Positions 1 through 12,011 are shown, counted from the first letter of the stretch. The stretch: 64,000 nucleotides of DNA from Morella rubra (GCA_003952965.2 CM025855.1:12246483-12310482); one strand, 5' to 3'. Notes: generated from the letters alone by a model not told the origin. Program-made: numbers and translations.

Positions 1-140
1 ATTTACAAAATGATTACATGACAAATTGTCTCCAGGAACCCACCTAAACATACATATTTCATAACTTCTAGAAAGGAATAATGACAAGGGTCCCTACAAT
101 TGGTTTAACTACAAAGTATCCAAACACAACCAACAAACAT

Positions 141-1675
141 CTAGGTTCCAAACAACATGAATCTAAGCTGCCTCTCTTTTGCCTTCAATTTACGGAGCTC
201 CTCATCCATGATCTTCCTCTCCTGCTCCATGATCTTCATCTTCTCTTCTATGATCTTCATCTTCCTCACCATACTGGCAATGGCATCTTCCCCATGTGCA
301 GAATGTGGGGGGTCAATCCACTCAAAATAGTTACAGGCCAAATGCCTCTGCATAAGCAATACGGTATTAGAATTTTTAATGATTTCAGTATAGCATAACT
401 CCCAATACTTCAATAGTTTATCTATAACCTAACAAGATCAATTATAAATCTCCATCCATTTTCTTCCATTGGTTCAATGATCATTTAAAGCATTGCTCAA
501 AATAATAGGATTGATAAGTAAACTCCTGTTTTTTTGGGTCTTCCAGCATGATTTGAAGCTTCGAAGTTGAAAGTGGTTTTCCTGGAGAACAGTTGCACAA
601 GTATTCAGGAATCATACCAAGAACCTACATCCTATCCCATTGTGACTTTACTGCTAACCTAACCTTAACTAGCTCTAATGTCATCAACCTCAATCAGGTA
701 TGCATTCTTGTTAGTTACTAATTTTTCCATTTACATTTTGTACCTGATGTCTAAAATGCAATTAGGGAAACAAATGCACCAGAAATTTGTTTTGACTACA
801 TTTTCATGGTAGTTATATGGGTGGTACAATAAGAATGATGTTATTGCAGAATGGAAAGAAAGTGAATGATGAAATGTGTCTTCATGTTCACTGCTATGTC
901 AGTGGTCCCAACCTTTCTTTCTTTTTTTTCTAAGTAATGATTGCATTAATACTATCTATCAAGGAGGTTCAATATACATATCTAAGCCTAAAATATACTT
1001 AGGAAGTATGTGTAGACATATGAGTTCAAAAGATTTTGAATCCACAACCCATTTGACAATTAAGTCAGTCTAAAGTCTTACACCTTTTTAGTAAAGCTTT
1101 GATAGCAGCTAAGTCCAGAGAAAAATTATGAGTAACTTCCATGTTTCATAGTAAAATTCTTCTAACCATCATCGAGGAAGAAATTTCCTTTTTCTTTTTT
1201 TGGGATTGATAAGTAAACTCCCAATGCAGTAAGATCTACTAAGAGATCTGTCTAATATCACTTTTAAACATTGCTTCCATGCCATCAATATCACAACTCT
1301 CAAATACTAAATAGGTGCCACCATGATATTAATCCTATATATTTCCCTCGTTTAGACCATAAAAAAGAACATTAAACCATTGCAAGATTTGCTTCAAATT
1401 GCAAAAGCAAACTAACCAAACTACATCTGAATGACTAAATACGAAAGCAATCAACTTCTAAATGCTAACCAAATTACCTCACTACTTGAATATCAAGGGC
1501 AGCCAAAGAATCTCTTGCCTGGGTTACCCTCTGTCGTGCTCATCCTCATCCGTGCCTTCAACCCACAGAAGCAAAGTTGTGAGTCGCCATGCATCTCTAG
1601 CTCCGCTGATGCAACTCCACCGTTACTACCATCGCTGGCAGAGGAAGACGATGTTGCTCTTGCTCTCCTGGACAT
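141..1675 (-). pseudogene. GRF-type zinc-finger protein, two exons, one nonsense codon
   Basis: Exon 1 runs 1675-1478 and exon 2 347-141. Exon 1 encodes a Ser/Ala-rich N-terminus followed by CFCGLKARM and GNPGKRFFGCP, the first half of a GRF zinc finger. It ends at a GAG/GTAATT donor. Exon 2 begins after a TTATGCAG acceptor in the same phase and gives CNYFEWIDPP, the second half (final Cys and aromatic core), then a Lys/Glu/Met-rich coiled coil to the stop. Joined length would be about 134 residues, normal for short plant GRF proteins of the kind carried by MULEs. One in-frame TGA (1495-1493) follows GCP where family members have Arg, so the copy looks inactivated by a CGA-to-TGA change. GRF fingers bind nucleic acid in other proteins; the role here is unknown. 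Confidence 0.75.
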
Positions 1676-1814
1676 CGCGATAGCAATGTGGCACCAATTG
1701 AGGGGGGAAGCAATTCAAAATCAAAATGGCATTGGGAGGAGTTAGGGTTCTTGCGAGAGATTCCAAAGAAATTTGGGGGTTTTTCTTTGTAACACTGATG
1801 GATTGTTTTCAACG

Positions 1815-2104
1815 TGGAGGGGTTTAAAATGGCTAACCGAATGATGTGGGTCTTTTAATCCTACGTGGATAGCCATGTTGGATGTGGGACCCACAGTTTC
1901 ACGTTGTGTCAAATGAGGTGTCCACTAGTTACACATGTCCAGAGATGAATGGGTCTAACGTGGTTTCCGTTAGACACATCAGCAACTACATTTGCCCTTT
2001 CTGACGGCAGGACTTAAATGGGAACGTGCCGTAGGACAAACGTTACCCTATGGACCAAACTAAAAATTTGTTATACCCCAGGGATGTGTGGAGTAATTTA
2101 GCCT
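1815..2104. repeat. MULE terminal inverted repeat (right arm)
   Basis: About 290 bases with the texture of a MULE end. The inner limit is approximate because the partner arm is not in the window. The outer limit is set by the switch to LINE coding sequence at about 2105. Confidence 0.45.
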
Positions 2105-2335
2105 AGAAAAAATGACAATATCATCAACTTAAAGTAAATGAGAAATAGTAGGCGAACCAACTGGTTGAGAAATATAGCCAATGTTACCCTTTTCGAATTC
2201 ATACTTCAGCAATCTAGAAAGAATTTCTTCTGCCAAATAAACAAGTACGACAACAATGAATCTCCTTGTCTAACACTTCGAGATGCTTTAAAATAACATT
2301 TGTAAGTCCCACTTTTCAACGGTCATACACCCATT
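2105..2335 (-). pseudogene. LINE reverse transcriptase fragment, different from the main LINE
   Basis: Minus-strand translation with one or two frame changes gives the RT motifs VRQGDSLL.YLF, a LAEEILSRLLKYEF stretch, PTISHLL and VDDIVIF, matching the RGLRQGDPLSPYLF ... FADD block of plant L1-type LINEs. It repeats a domain also present in the main LINE (about 3970-4020), so it is a separate copy. It is cut off at 2105 by the MULE end. Confidence 0.65.
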
Positions 2336-2560
2336 CTCGTTCCAGGCCCGATCGCTTTCGATTTCATTTTCCAAACACGAGATTTTAGATGTTCTTCTTG
2401 TGTTTGAGAAAGCCTGTTTGAGATAATATTATAATCAATCTATAAAATTTGATATAATATTATCACATTACCAAAGATTCGGTTTTAATATGAAATATGG
2501 TCAAAATCTCGAAGATTCAAGTTTACACGTAAGAATATATTTCTTATCATGCTTTGTATC
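2336..2560. other. No gene recognised
   Basis: AT-rich sequence between two LINE fragments. No open frame, repeat arm or RNA gene was seen. Confidence 0.5.
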
Positions 2561-4320
2561 TTCTTTATAAATATAGACCTTTAACTTGTAATTTATATGG
2601 ACTCATAATACAAAATATAGCCATAGAAGATTTTTATAGTAAACATAAGTCTTCTAGACTGAACTACTTAGACCTTTGTTTCTCCTTACTATTTCTCTCC
2701 TCTCTCCGTATAATCCTTCAATTATGCATTACGTTTATCTTTTATTTTAGTCATGGACTTTTAACTTCCATAGATCCTTCCAAAAAGTCTGCTACGGTCT
2801 AAAGTTTTGACCCCTCCTTTGCTTGCCAATTTCTTTATGCATTGCTTTGGTAGAAAACGACCTAAACCCTTCAAACAACCATAGACCACCATCCACCACT
2901 TCAATAGGAGGGATTTTAATTCTCAAGATAGCTTATGCAGAACCACTATTAAAAAGGTAAAAAGGTTAGAAGAGTCTCACCCATGGGAATTCTGATTGAC
3001 TAGCTCACATACTTTTAGCTTGGGGTCACACAACATATTTTGGTCTCTTGGAGATGATTTCAAGTCAGGGAGTGATGGGATCCAAGAGTCCTTCCAAACA
3101 AAAATTGTATCTCCACTGCCCATCATCTTGCAGAAGCTGCACTTCACCAACTCCCAGGATTGCAACATACTCCTCCACGTCCATGAAGGGTTATGGCCAA
3201 CATTAGCCTACCAGAAATCTGCATCGTTTAAATACTTTGTTCTAAACATCCGAACTCATAAACAATTTGGTTGGGTAAGCGTCTTCCAAACCAGCTTAGC
3301 CATCAGAGCCATATAAACTTCATGCATCATCCTTAACCCCAAACCTCCCTCGCATTTCGAAGTACAAATAGGCTGCCATGATTTAAGAGTGAGATTTTTT
3401 TTTTCTTTTCCAGATTGAAGCCCCACCAAAAATCCTTCATTGCTTTTTCCGTCTGATGGAACCAAGATTGCGGCATGGTGAAGAAATTGAGGTGGTAGGC
3501 AGGCACTGTAGCTACTACCGCTTTAATGAGTGTAGTCCTACATGCCTAAAAGAGAATTTTAGCCTTCCACCCCACAATCTTCTGAAAAAAAAATTTCTTT
3601 CAGCTCTTCAACCATTGAATTCTTGGACCGAGGAATTAGGAGGGAAAGCCCCAAATGCTTCACTTTCAATGGGAGGCGTTCCGAATTTAAAATATTCATA
3701 ATTTGAATGACTTGTTGTCCATGGAAATTCCTACTAAAGTGGATAGAAGATTTAACGATGTTGAGCTTTTGACCAGACCACAACATATACTTATTCAAAC
3801 ATCTATCCATATCTTTTGCCTCCCTCACCATGGCTTTTCAAGAAGTAAATCATCTGCAAATAGCAAATGGTTAACCTTTAGGGCCGCACGACAAATTTGA
3901 ATGCCCTTCAATCTTCCTTCCCTCTCCTCATTTAACAACAAGCAAGAAAGCACCCAAGATCAAAGAATACAGAGAGCTAGAGATAGGGGATCTCCTTGAT
4001 GAATCCCTCGTGTAAGCAAAATTCTCCCAAATGACCCCCATTGAGAACAATGGCAAAAGATGTAGATTTGATGCACTATTCAACCCACAACACCAAAGTT
4101 GGGTGAAATCCAAAATTCATCAAAATCTTCAATAAAAAATCCCATCCCCTCTATCATATGCTTTCTCCATACCCACCTTGATCGCCATCCATCCACTTCT
4201 CCCATGCTTGTGATTCATTCAGTGAAACATTTCCGCAACAACTATGTAATTATCTTGTATTTGTCACCTCGAGACAAAAGCTAGCTGGTCAATTTAGGGA
4301 AATCAATTTTACACTCAGCA
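2560..4320 (-). pseudogene. LINE ORF2: RT core to C-terminal region
   Basis: Minus-strand fragments in family order: LAFVSRR then an IQDNYIV.AEMFH block and WMAIKVGMEKAYDR (RT palm, first catalytic region) at 4300-4130; GIHQGDPLS at about 4000-3970; SGQKLNIVKSSIHFS at 3770-3720; CEGGLGLRMMHEVYMALMAK at 3370-3290; TIFVWKDSWIPSL at 3110-3070; and an FWKDLWKLKV trace near 2790-2750. These match the RT and the post-RT region that precedes RNase H in plant L1 LINEs. Frames change several times, so this is a pseudogene. RT copies the element RNA at the nicked target in active relatives. Confidence 0.8.
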
Positions 4321-4325
4321 CCTAT

Positions 4326-5113
4326 TGTACGTTTACACTCTAAAATGAGCAAAGCAACGGGCATTAAAGTCCCAGAGTATAGGAGTTATCGAGTAATAAA
4401 TAAAAAAAAAATCGTCAAAAAAAAAATAGATAATTTTAAACTCACGTAAAAAGAAATAGAATATAAAAGCGTTTACAGAACTCGGTTTTCATATTTTTGG
4501 ATTTTGAAGAGAAAAAAATGAGCAATATAAAACGTAAACTATGAGTGCATTAAAGTAAATAACGTAACGTGACAATATAAAAGTGGGTAGAGGTAAATAA
4601 CAAGGAACCCACAAGAATTAAATAATATTGTCTTATTACAACCCAAGATTCAAGTTAAAAGAAAAAAAAAACAACAAAAACATAATCCGAAATAGAAATA
4701 GAAATTATAGATAATTAAAAAGCGACAAACTTAAATCTAAATCCTAGGAATTGATTTACAAGATGTTGGAATAATAAAGCATAAAAGAAACTAATCAAAA
4801 ACTGAAAATAATAACTAAAAATAAAACTTTATATTGGAAATCATGAGAAAATAGAAGAAAAGAGAATAAAAGAGAGAGAGAAAGTGATATTCGGCCATAG
4901 AGAAGAAGTAGGTGGTGAGAAAAGAGAGAGTGAGAATAGGCTAAGGTAGAAAAAATAAGAGAAGAAAGAGAAAAGAGAAAATGGAAAAGAAAAGGTGAAA
5001 AGGGGAGAGAGAAAAGATAGTAGCGGCAAAAAAAATAGAGAGAATGAGAGACGAAGTAGAGTTTTGGGAAAGAGAAAATAGTGGAAGAAAGAGAAAAAAA
5101 AATGAGAGAGAAA

Positions 5114-5157
<44 letters not shown>

Positions 5158-5722
5158 TGTAGGAAAAAGAGGCTAAGTTAGAAAATGGGGAGAAAGAGAA
5201 TAAGTTGTAAGGTTCGCTAGGTTAAAAGAAAGCAAGAGTAAAAAGAGTGATAGAGGGCTGAGATTTAAGTGTCTCTTATTTCTTCATTAATTACATCATT
5301 GCCATTAATGAGACTCTCTTGCACTACCATGTGTCATAGTAGACTGCCCCTTGTCTTCTACAAGTCCAGAAAATAATTAATTTTATCACCCTGCACAAAA
5401 ATATTTAATTAGCTCATGGCATCATATGATGAAATTAAATTCATAAAATAATTACAATGCCAACAATCATAGTGCAAATGATAAAAATAGTGATTTTAGA
5501 ATGTGTGAACACAGTATGACTTAAATACAGCAAGACAAAGATAGGAAAAAATTGTATGTGCAATAAATTAAATCTAAAGTCATAGAAATTCAACAATTAA
5601 ATGCACAACTTAGATTTATGCCTCTTAACCATTTTTCATCTAAAACTAATATTTAAAACATTAAAAAATTAATATTATATTAGTTTTAGATGTACTATGC
5701 ATGCAATATTCTAGCTCAATCA
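4326..5722. mobile_element. Probable solo LTR (1.4 kb) inside the LINE
   Basis: The insert starts TGTACG and ends CTCAATCA, so it has TG...CA ends, and it is flanked by the 5-bp direct repeat CCTAT at 4321-4325 and 5723-5727. Deleting it with one CCTAT rejoins LINE RT sequence from the NRLK-type region to the LISLNQ-type region. It has no open reading frame of note, is purine-rich at 4840-5240, and contains a GA microsatellite. Its orientation and family are unknown. Confidence 0.7.
5116..5155. repeat. (GA)20 microsatellite
   Basis: Uninterrupted AG/GA dinucleotide run of about 40 bases within the solo LTR. It sits in a broader purine-rich tract. Confidence 0.95.
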
Positions 5723-5727
5723 CCTAT

Positions 5728-6373
5728 TTAAGCCAATCAACCATGATTTTTTATATCACTTTATACACTACATTACACAATAATATAGGGGCGGAATTGG
5801 TTGACTTGGGAGGGGTTTTCCACCTTTGAAATAAGACCGAGATATGTCTCATTAAGGCTCGGCAGCATATATCCTTACATGAAAAATTGAAGGAAAGTTC
5901 TATCTAATTCCTTCCCCCACTATCTCCCAAAAATGCACAAAGAAGAGAGTGGTCATCCCATCAAGACTCGGAGCCTTATCCACTTTCATTTTTCAGAGCG
6001 TATCACGAATCTCTTCTTTTTCTAGAATTTTGATCAAACCAGCATTTTCATCTTCTGTTACAACTGGGTCGATGATACCTTCTAAATCCTCGAACAGGGT
6101 ACATTTTCAGAGGAGTATAAATGTGCATAGAATTCAAGGAGAATCTGCCCCACTTCTCATCGTCTAGATACCCAGGAATTTTCCTGATTTCTCAATCTCA
6201 AAATTTCATTTCTGCATCGTCTTAAAACTGTAGAAGCCTAAAAAAATCTTGTTTTTAACTCACTCGAAGGAAGCCAAGGCACCCATAAATGCTGTTTCCA
6301 CAAAGATTCTTCCTGCATCAATTGTTCATCAAGCGCAAGTAGCAGATTTTTTTGATGCCATAGATTCTCAGCA
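5728..6373 (-). pseudogene. LINE ORF2: linker and N-terminal RT
   Basis: Minus-strand reading gives ENLWHQKNL and EQLMQEESLWKQ at the right. Then come FYAHLYSSENV, a KMKVDKAPSLDGMTTLFF block (the KAPGPDG motif that opens the LINE RT) and VENPSQVNQFRP followed by NVVYK-like residues (the PISLCNVIYK motif). Several stops and frame changes interrupt it. It is bounded on the right by the copia TSD (6374-6378) and on the left by the solo-LTR TSD. Confidence 0.75.
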
Positions 6374-6387
6374 ATAGGTGCAAAAAT

Positions 6388-7312
6388 ATCTAGAACATCA
6401 AAAGGGATGGGGCTAAAACTAATGATTCAAAATCACTAAATGATGGAAACTCAACCCAACACTTGAAGTATCAAGCTTTTTGGTTCAATGAGCAAAAGTA
6501 CATCCTACAGTGATGACAAGCACTTTACAGTTTTGACCATCTCCAAAAGGACAAGTGCCTGGTACCTGTAATGTAACTTGAGGTGTCGTGCTGCTAAGCA
6601 CTTAATAGGCTTGGAACACTGTATGTGTTCAAGGGAGTGTGTTATTACAGGACACTCAAAAGTCTACCTATATAAGTGTCGAGGGTGGTGCCGCCCTCTA
6701 TGAGAATTCGATTTTATCTCTAAAGCACTCATGAAAAGGATACACCACCCACGGCCAATCCACGGGTCAGCTTTCTGAATCTCTTGATAGACTTAACTCT
6801 TATGTGTGAGGTACATCCGGCTGATTATATAGGATTGATGGTTCAAAGCTTGTCTACCATACTTTTCTAATCAGCTTTGACGTATTTTCACTAAGTAAAG
6901 GTTCAAGTCCACAAGACACTTTTGTTTATGCATAAGAGTTGTTATTCTGGTATTTTGAAAATGGTGGGGGATTGTTAAAGTGTTTTCAAAATAATTATTA
7001 TTATATATTATATTTTGGGATTGGGAGTTTATTAAAGTGTCCCACATGGGAACTCCTACTTTCTAGGGTTGCATTTATTATTGGAGAGCTTTAGCATGTA
7101 TTTGATATAGTGCAAGACATGGAGTCTATGGTGCACCACATGCACACGCACACACGCGTGCGTGTGGCGTGGGCTGTAGGGCGTTAGGGGCGCTTTTGTG
7201 GCGCTTATGAGGTGCACTTGGCAGTTAGCACAAAGCATCGGAGTGAGGATCTAAGCCGTGTATTTTTGGTCTTTTGATCGGACGGTCAGATCACATTTAT
7301 TTTAGCTTTGAT
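6388..7312 (+). mobile_element. Inverted segment of the copia element: pol end, polypurine tract, 3' LTR piece
   Basis: The plus strand reads TSKGMGLKLM then a stop, the usual last residues of copia pol, which are missing from the minus-strand pol. A polypurine tract (6957-6971, ending GGTGGGGGA) precedes an LTR starting TGTTAAAG at 6973. The LTR piece 6973-7312 matches the minus strand of 12006-11656 at roughly 92 percent by eye. Junctions share two or three bases (AT at 6388-6389, GAT at 7310-7312). Both ends fall at the same pol position, so pol was cut once and the segment turned over, with about 420 bases of LTR lost. Confidence 0.85.
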
Positions 7313-10300
7313 TTCCACACCAAATCCTTTGTAAGTCCTTTAGTCAATAGATCCGCAATATTTTCAGATCTTACAAAGCTTATAGTAATTACTCCATCAA
7401 TGAGTAGTTGTCGTACATAGCTATGTCTCAGGCCAATATGTCTAGATTTGCCATTATAGACTTTGCTATATGCTCGAGATAATGTAGCTTGGCTATCACA
7501 GTGGATTGATATTGGCACCATCGGTTTAGGCCAAATAGGAATTTCCAGCAATAAATTATATAACCATTCAGCATCTTTCCCACATGAAGTCAAAGCAACA
7601 AATTCGGATGTCATGGTCGAATCTGTAATGATGCTTTGTTTCTTCGATCCCCATGAGATCGCCCCACCACCAAGTATGAATATCCAACCACTTGTGGATT
7701 TGTGATCCTCATTCTCATTGATCCAACTTGCATCAGTAAAGTCCTCTAACATAGAAGGATATCCACTGTACTGGATACCATAATCCATAGTTCTTTTTAA
7801 ATATTGAAGAACCCTACGTACAACATTCCAATGAATATGCCCTGCATTACTGGTGTATCTACTCAATTTCCCAACAACGAAACCTATGTCAAGACGAGTA
7901 CAAGTCATGTCATACATTAAACACCCTATAACTCTTGCATACTACAGCTGATCTACAGCTCTTCCAGTATTTGGAAAAAGTTTCACACTTTTATCAAAAG
8001 GTGTTGAAACCGGTTTACAATCCATATGATTAAACCGTTTGAGAATTTTCTCAACATAATGTGACTGGGTCATAGTGATACAATTAGTATTTCTACTAAT
8101 TCTAATTCCTATAATCACATCAGCAACACCCAAATCTTTCATGTCAAATGTTGATGATAAAAACTTTTTGGTGTCTAACACAGATGTCATATCAGTTCCA
8201 AAAATTAACATATCATCCACATACAAACAAATAATAACCTTGATTCCCATGAAACTTGCTATAAACACATTTATCAGATTCATGTACCCGATACCCATTA
8301 GCAATGACAGCCTCATCAAATTTCTCATGCCACTGCTTAGGAGCTTGTTTGAGACCATATAAAGATCTAACCAATTTGCATACCTTATGTTCTTGTCCAG
8401 GCATCACAAATCCCTCTGCTTGATCCATATATATCTCTTCCATAAGTTTTCCATTCAAAAAAGCAGTTTTGACATCCATTTGATGAATTTCAAAATGATA
8501 AATCGATGTTAATGCAATTAAAGTTCGAATAGAAGCAATTCGAGCAACAGGAGCATATGTATCAAAATAATCCAGACCTTTCTTTTGCTTGAAACCTTAG
8601 CTACTAATCGTGCCTTACATTTGTCAATAGTTCCATCAACTTTCATTTTCTTTCTGAAAATCCACTTATAGCCAATTGGTGTAAATCCCGGTGGAAGGTC
8701 TACCAACTTCTAAGTATTATTTCCCATTATAGAATCCATTTCATCATCGATAGCTTCCTTCCAGAAAGCAGAATCCTGAGACTTCATAGCCTCATTAAAT
8801 GTCAAAGGATCAGGTTCTAAACCTAGAGTTATCAGCATTTGATGACATTCACCATCCCATGATCCTTCAACCAAAAACGTTATGAAATCTGGTCCAAAAG
8901 ATTTTTCTTTCCTTATTCTTTTACTCCTTCTTATTTCAGGAGTTTGACTAGTTTCACCAAATTCATAAGATTTATCAATAGGTTCATCCTCCTTATCTTT
9001 TAAAGATGAAATTGTAGTGAACCTATTTTCAAAGAATTCGGCACCTCTGGATTCTATAATTGTATTAACATCAACATAGCTATTTGGTTCAACAATTAAG
9101 AACCTGTAACCTTTGCTATGTTGAGCGTAACCAAGAAAAATGCATTCAATAGCTTTTTGTCCCAATTTCTTGATTTTTGGTTCAGGTAATCGGACTACTG
9201 CTCTGCATCCCCATATCTTGAAATAATTCAGATTTGGTTTTCTTTTCTTCCATAATTCGTATGGAGTCACCTTGGAGTTCTTTTGTGAAATTTTACTTAA
9301 TATATAACAAGCTGTAAGTAAAGCTTCACCCCAAAAAGAATTACTCAGACCTGAACATTCATCATTGCATTAACCATTTCAACCAATGTCCGATTTTTTC
9401 TTTCAGCTACTCCATTTTGTTGAGGAGTATATGCTATCATTGTCTCATATATTATACCAACAGATTCACAAAATGCTGGAAAATAAAATTCTCCACCTTT
9501 GTCGGACCTGAGACGTTTGATTTTAGCATCACATTGGTTTTCGACCTCATTTTTGAACATTTTAAAATTTTCTAACACTTCATCCTTTGAATGCATTAAA
9601 AACACATAGCAATATTTTGAAAAGTCATCTATAAACGTTACAAAATATTTTCGACCACCTCTAGTGGGTGTGCTATGTAAATCACATACATCACTATGGA
9701 TGAGTTCCAATAGATACGAGGTTCGTTCACTTTTCTGAAATGGTTTTCTAGTAATTTTTGTTTTCATACAAACCTAACATTTCTCAATCATATCATTTTC
9801 AATTTTTGGAATTAAGTCTAAACCTATCATATCATGCATTTTTCTAACATTTATATGACCTAATCTGTAATGCCGTAAAGAAAATGAACCAAGCATGTAA
9901 ACAGAAATAACTTTTGCATTTCCCACAATGTTAAGCTTAAACATACCATCACACAACCCTTACCCACAAATGTCCCACCCTTAGTCAGAACAAACATATC
10001 TGACTCAAATACACTCTTAAAACCAAACTTGTTTAGAACACCACCAGATACAAGATTTTTCCTAATCTGAAGAACATACAACACCTTAGATAAAGTTAAG
10101 ACTTTTCCAGAGGTAAACTCCAAGTCTACTGTTCCGCTTCCTTTCACAACAGCAGTGGACGAATTCCCCATATAGAGGACATGACCATTCTCCATTGCTT
10201 CGAAGTTCGTGAATTGACTCCTGTCATGACAAACATGCCTTGTTGCCCAGGAATCAATCCACCATGAACCATCTCCTTCAATCAGATTGACCTCTGAGAT

Positions 10301-11199
10301 AATAGCTACGAATTTCTCCTTGCCCTTAGGATCAAAATCCTTTGAGCCCTTAGAATTCGTGCTTTGATGCTGCATCCAATTCTTCTTCTTCTTTTTAGGA
10401 AGACGACAGTCACGCTTATAGTGACCAGGCTTGCCACAATTGTAGCAATTCCCTTTCTTTTTCCTCTTGTTGTACTTCTCTTGTTTCTGATCTTCAGCCT
10501 TTCTCTTCTTTGAATTCGAAGGACCAAATTCCTCCACTATCAAAACTTTAATAGCTTGAACAGCATCATCTTCCATAGTTTGATTACGTCTCAGTTCTTC
10601 CTCTACTTGAATATGCTGACCAAACTGAGCAAGAGTAATATTTTCTTTCTTATGCTTTAGCAATTTCCTGTACTCTTTCTAGGAATGTGGTAATTTTTCT
10701 ATAATGGAAGAGACAGAAATTTCCTCATCCATTTTCATGTTAAATTGTGTGAACTGATCAAGGATATGCAAAATTTCGTTAAATTGCTCAGAAACAGGCC
10801 TAGCATCAACCATTTTGTAATTAAAAAATTTCGTAGCAAGAAACTTCTTACTGGTTTCGTCCTCCAGCAAATACTTAGCCTCCAGTGCGTCCCAGATCTC
10901 CTTGGCAGTAGTCTTGTTGATGTAGATGTCGAACAGTGAATCAACCATAGCGTTATAGATATAGCCCTTGCAGAGATAATCATGTTGCTCCCATTTCAGC
11001 CTTTCACGAGTCCCTGCAATAGTCTCATTGTCAGACAAAGTAGGTTTGGGGGTAGTCAGAACATACGCCAATTTCTGATTTGCCAACACAAAGTGCATCT
11101 TCTTCTGCCATCGCTTGAAATTGGAGCATTTTAATTGGCTCCATCAAAATGCTCCAATTTCTTAAAATCCAAATTTCGTTCCTTCAATGTGAGTGCCAT
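7310..11199 (-). pseudogene. Copia gag-pol polyprotein, multiply disrupted
   Basis: The minus-strand start ATG is at 11199 (MALTLKERNLDFKK). Domains in order: gag (11199-10640); CCHC knuckle CYNCGKPGHYKRDC near 10435-10400; protease around IDSWATRHVC (10250), where the usual DSGA has Trp for Gly; GAG-pre-integrase HYRLGHINVRKMH (9875); integrase core with HSDVCDLH, FIDDFSKYCYVF, RSDKGGEF and TPQQNGVAERKNRT (9720-9380); RT with KTAFLNGKLMEEIYM, LYGLKQAPKQWHEKF and CLYVDDMLIF (8470-8200); RNase H with KSTSGWIF, ADLLTKGL (7730-7340). Damage: a 14-bp insertion near codon 20, a TAG at 10679 (Trp expected), a TAG before the integrase, a frameshift at 9350, frameshifts in RT, and a stop near 7940. 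Confidence 0.9.
11117..11161. repeat. 16-bp perfect inverted repeat in gag (snap-back insertion)
   Basis: Arms GAAATTGGAGCATTTT (11117-11132) and its exact complement (11146-11161) surround a 13-base loop. Removing 14 bases of one arm restores the gag frame from HFDGAN to FKRWQKKMHF. The second arm therefore looks like a templated inverted copy of its neighbour. Confidence 0.8.
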
Positions 11200-11219
11200 T
11201 GTATAATATCGTTTAAGAT

Positions 11220-12006
11220 TGTAAAAATATAGAAAGAGAAGGAAAGATACGGAAAAGACAATTGCTCCAAAGGCACAACAGCGTTGCTTTCCTTAAACGA
11301 TATTTGCCCCTCCAGTTTGTGCACAAGGGAAGTCAAATTCGTTTAGGATACAATAGAGCCTGGATTTTAGGGATCCACTCGTACAAAATGCGTAGCACAA
11401 CTCACGAAAAATGTACGTTCAACCTCTTGAAGTTTCAAAACAGTTTACATTTAAAATGGAGGCAGTTACTTAACCAAACGACGTGATTATTCAGTTTAAA
11501 TCCAAACAACGTGATTATAGCAGTTTAAAAACTGCTAATATCGTGGACACAATTTATCAAATCGTGATCACATTTTAAACACGTTTTACTATCCATGATT
11601 AGATAACTAACCATACGAATTTAAACTATAAATAAAATCCACCGTTGGATTTTCATCAAAGCTCAAATAAATGCTATCTGACCGTCCGATCAAAAGACCA
11701 AAAATACACGGCTCAGATCCTCGCTCCGATGCTTCATGCTAAGTGCCAAGTGTGCCTCATAAGCGCCACAAAAGCGCCCTTAGCACCCCTAGTGCCCTAC
11801 AGCCCACGCCAAGCGCGCGTGTGCATGTGTGTGTGGTGCACCATAGACTCCATGTCTTGCACTATATCAAATACATGCTAAAGCTCTCCAATAATAAATG
11901 CAATCCTAGAAAGTAGGAGTTCCCATGTGGGACACTTTAATAAACTCCCAATCCCAAAATATAATATATAATATATAATAATTATTATTTTGAAAACACT
12001 TTAACA
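11220..12006 (-). repeat. Copia 5' LTR (787 bp)
   Basis: On the minus strand it starts TGTTAAAG at 12006 and ends ATATTTTTACA at 11220, matching the terminal bases ATATTTTTGCA kept at the far end of the element. Only 20 bases separate it from the gag ATG, and no sequence complementary to initiator Met-tRNA is visible there, so the primer-binding site is absent or unusual. Confidence 0.75.
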
Positions 12007-12011
12007 ATAGG

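Larger units (their letters stand above)
1..2104. mobile_element. Right part of a Mutator-like element (MULE) carrying a GRF zinc-finger gene
   Basis: The stretch ending at 2104 reads, on the minus strand, like a long MULE terminal inverted repeat. It starts AGGCTAAATTACTCCACA and holds the drift of short phrases common in these ends. Just inside lies a two-exon GRF zinc-finger gene pointing into the element, the same kind of gene found in the complete MULE at 29788-36110. On the other side of 2104 the DNA becomes LINE reverse transcriptase, which supports a boundary there. The partner repeat and the TSD lie outside the window, so the family call is an inference. Confidence 0.55.
6379..12006 (-). 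mobile_element. Ty1/copia retrotransposon with an internally inverted 3' end
   Basis: The element is 5.6 kb and lies in the LINE, flanked by the perfect 5-bp TSD ATAGG (6374-6378 and 12007-12011). On the minus strand it begins TGTTAAAG and ends ATTTTTGCA. Order from the right: 5' LTR, gag, protease, integrase, RT, RNase H. At 7312 the polarity flips. The last codons of pol, the 3' untranslated region, the polypurine tract and the first 340 bases of the 3' LTR lie in plus orientation (6388-7312), and only the last 11 bases of the 3' LTR remain in place (6379-6389). Integrase and RT motifs resemble TNT1-type copia elements. Confidence 0.85.

Noticed and set aside
4841..5029. Minus-strand Phe/Ser/Leu-rich open frame
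   Set aside because: It reads the complement of a purine-rich tract inside a solo LTR.
4314..5728. A 13-14 bp TSD (CTCA-xCACCTATT) suggesting a LINE or SINE insertion
   Set aside because: The TG...CA ends with a perfect 5-bp CCTAT fit better and restore the LINE sequence. The extra similarity looks accidental.
6973..12006. The two LTR-like ends first read as ordinary direct LTRs of the copia element
   Set aside because: They are in opposite orientation. The polypurine tract and pol end lie with the left one, so an inversion is the better reading.
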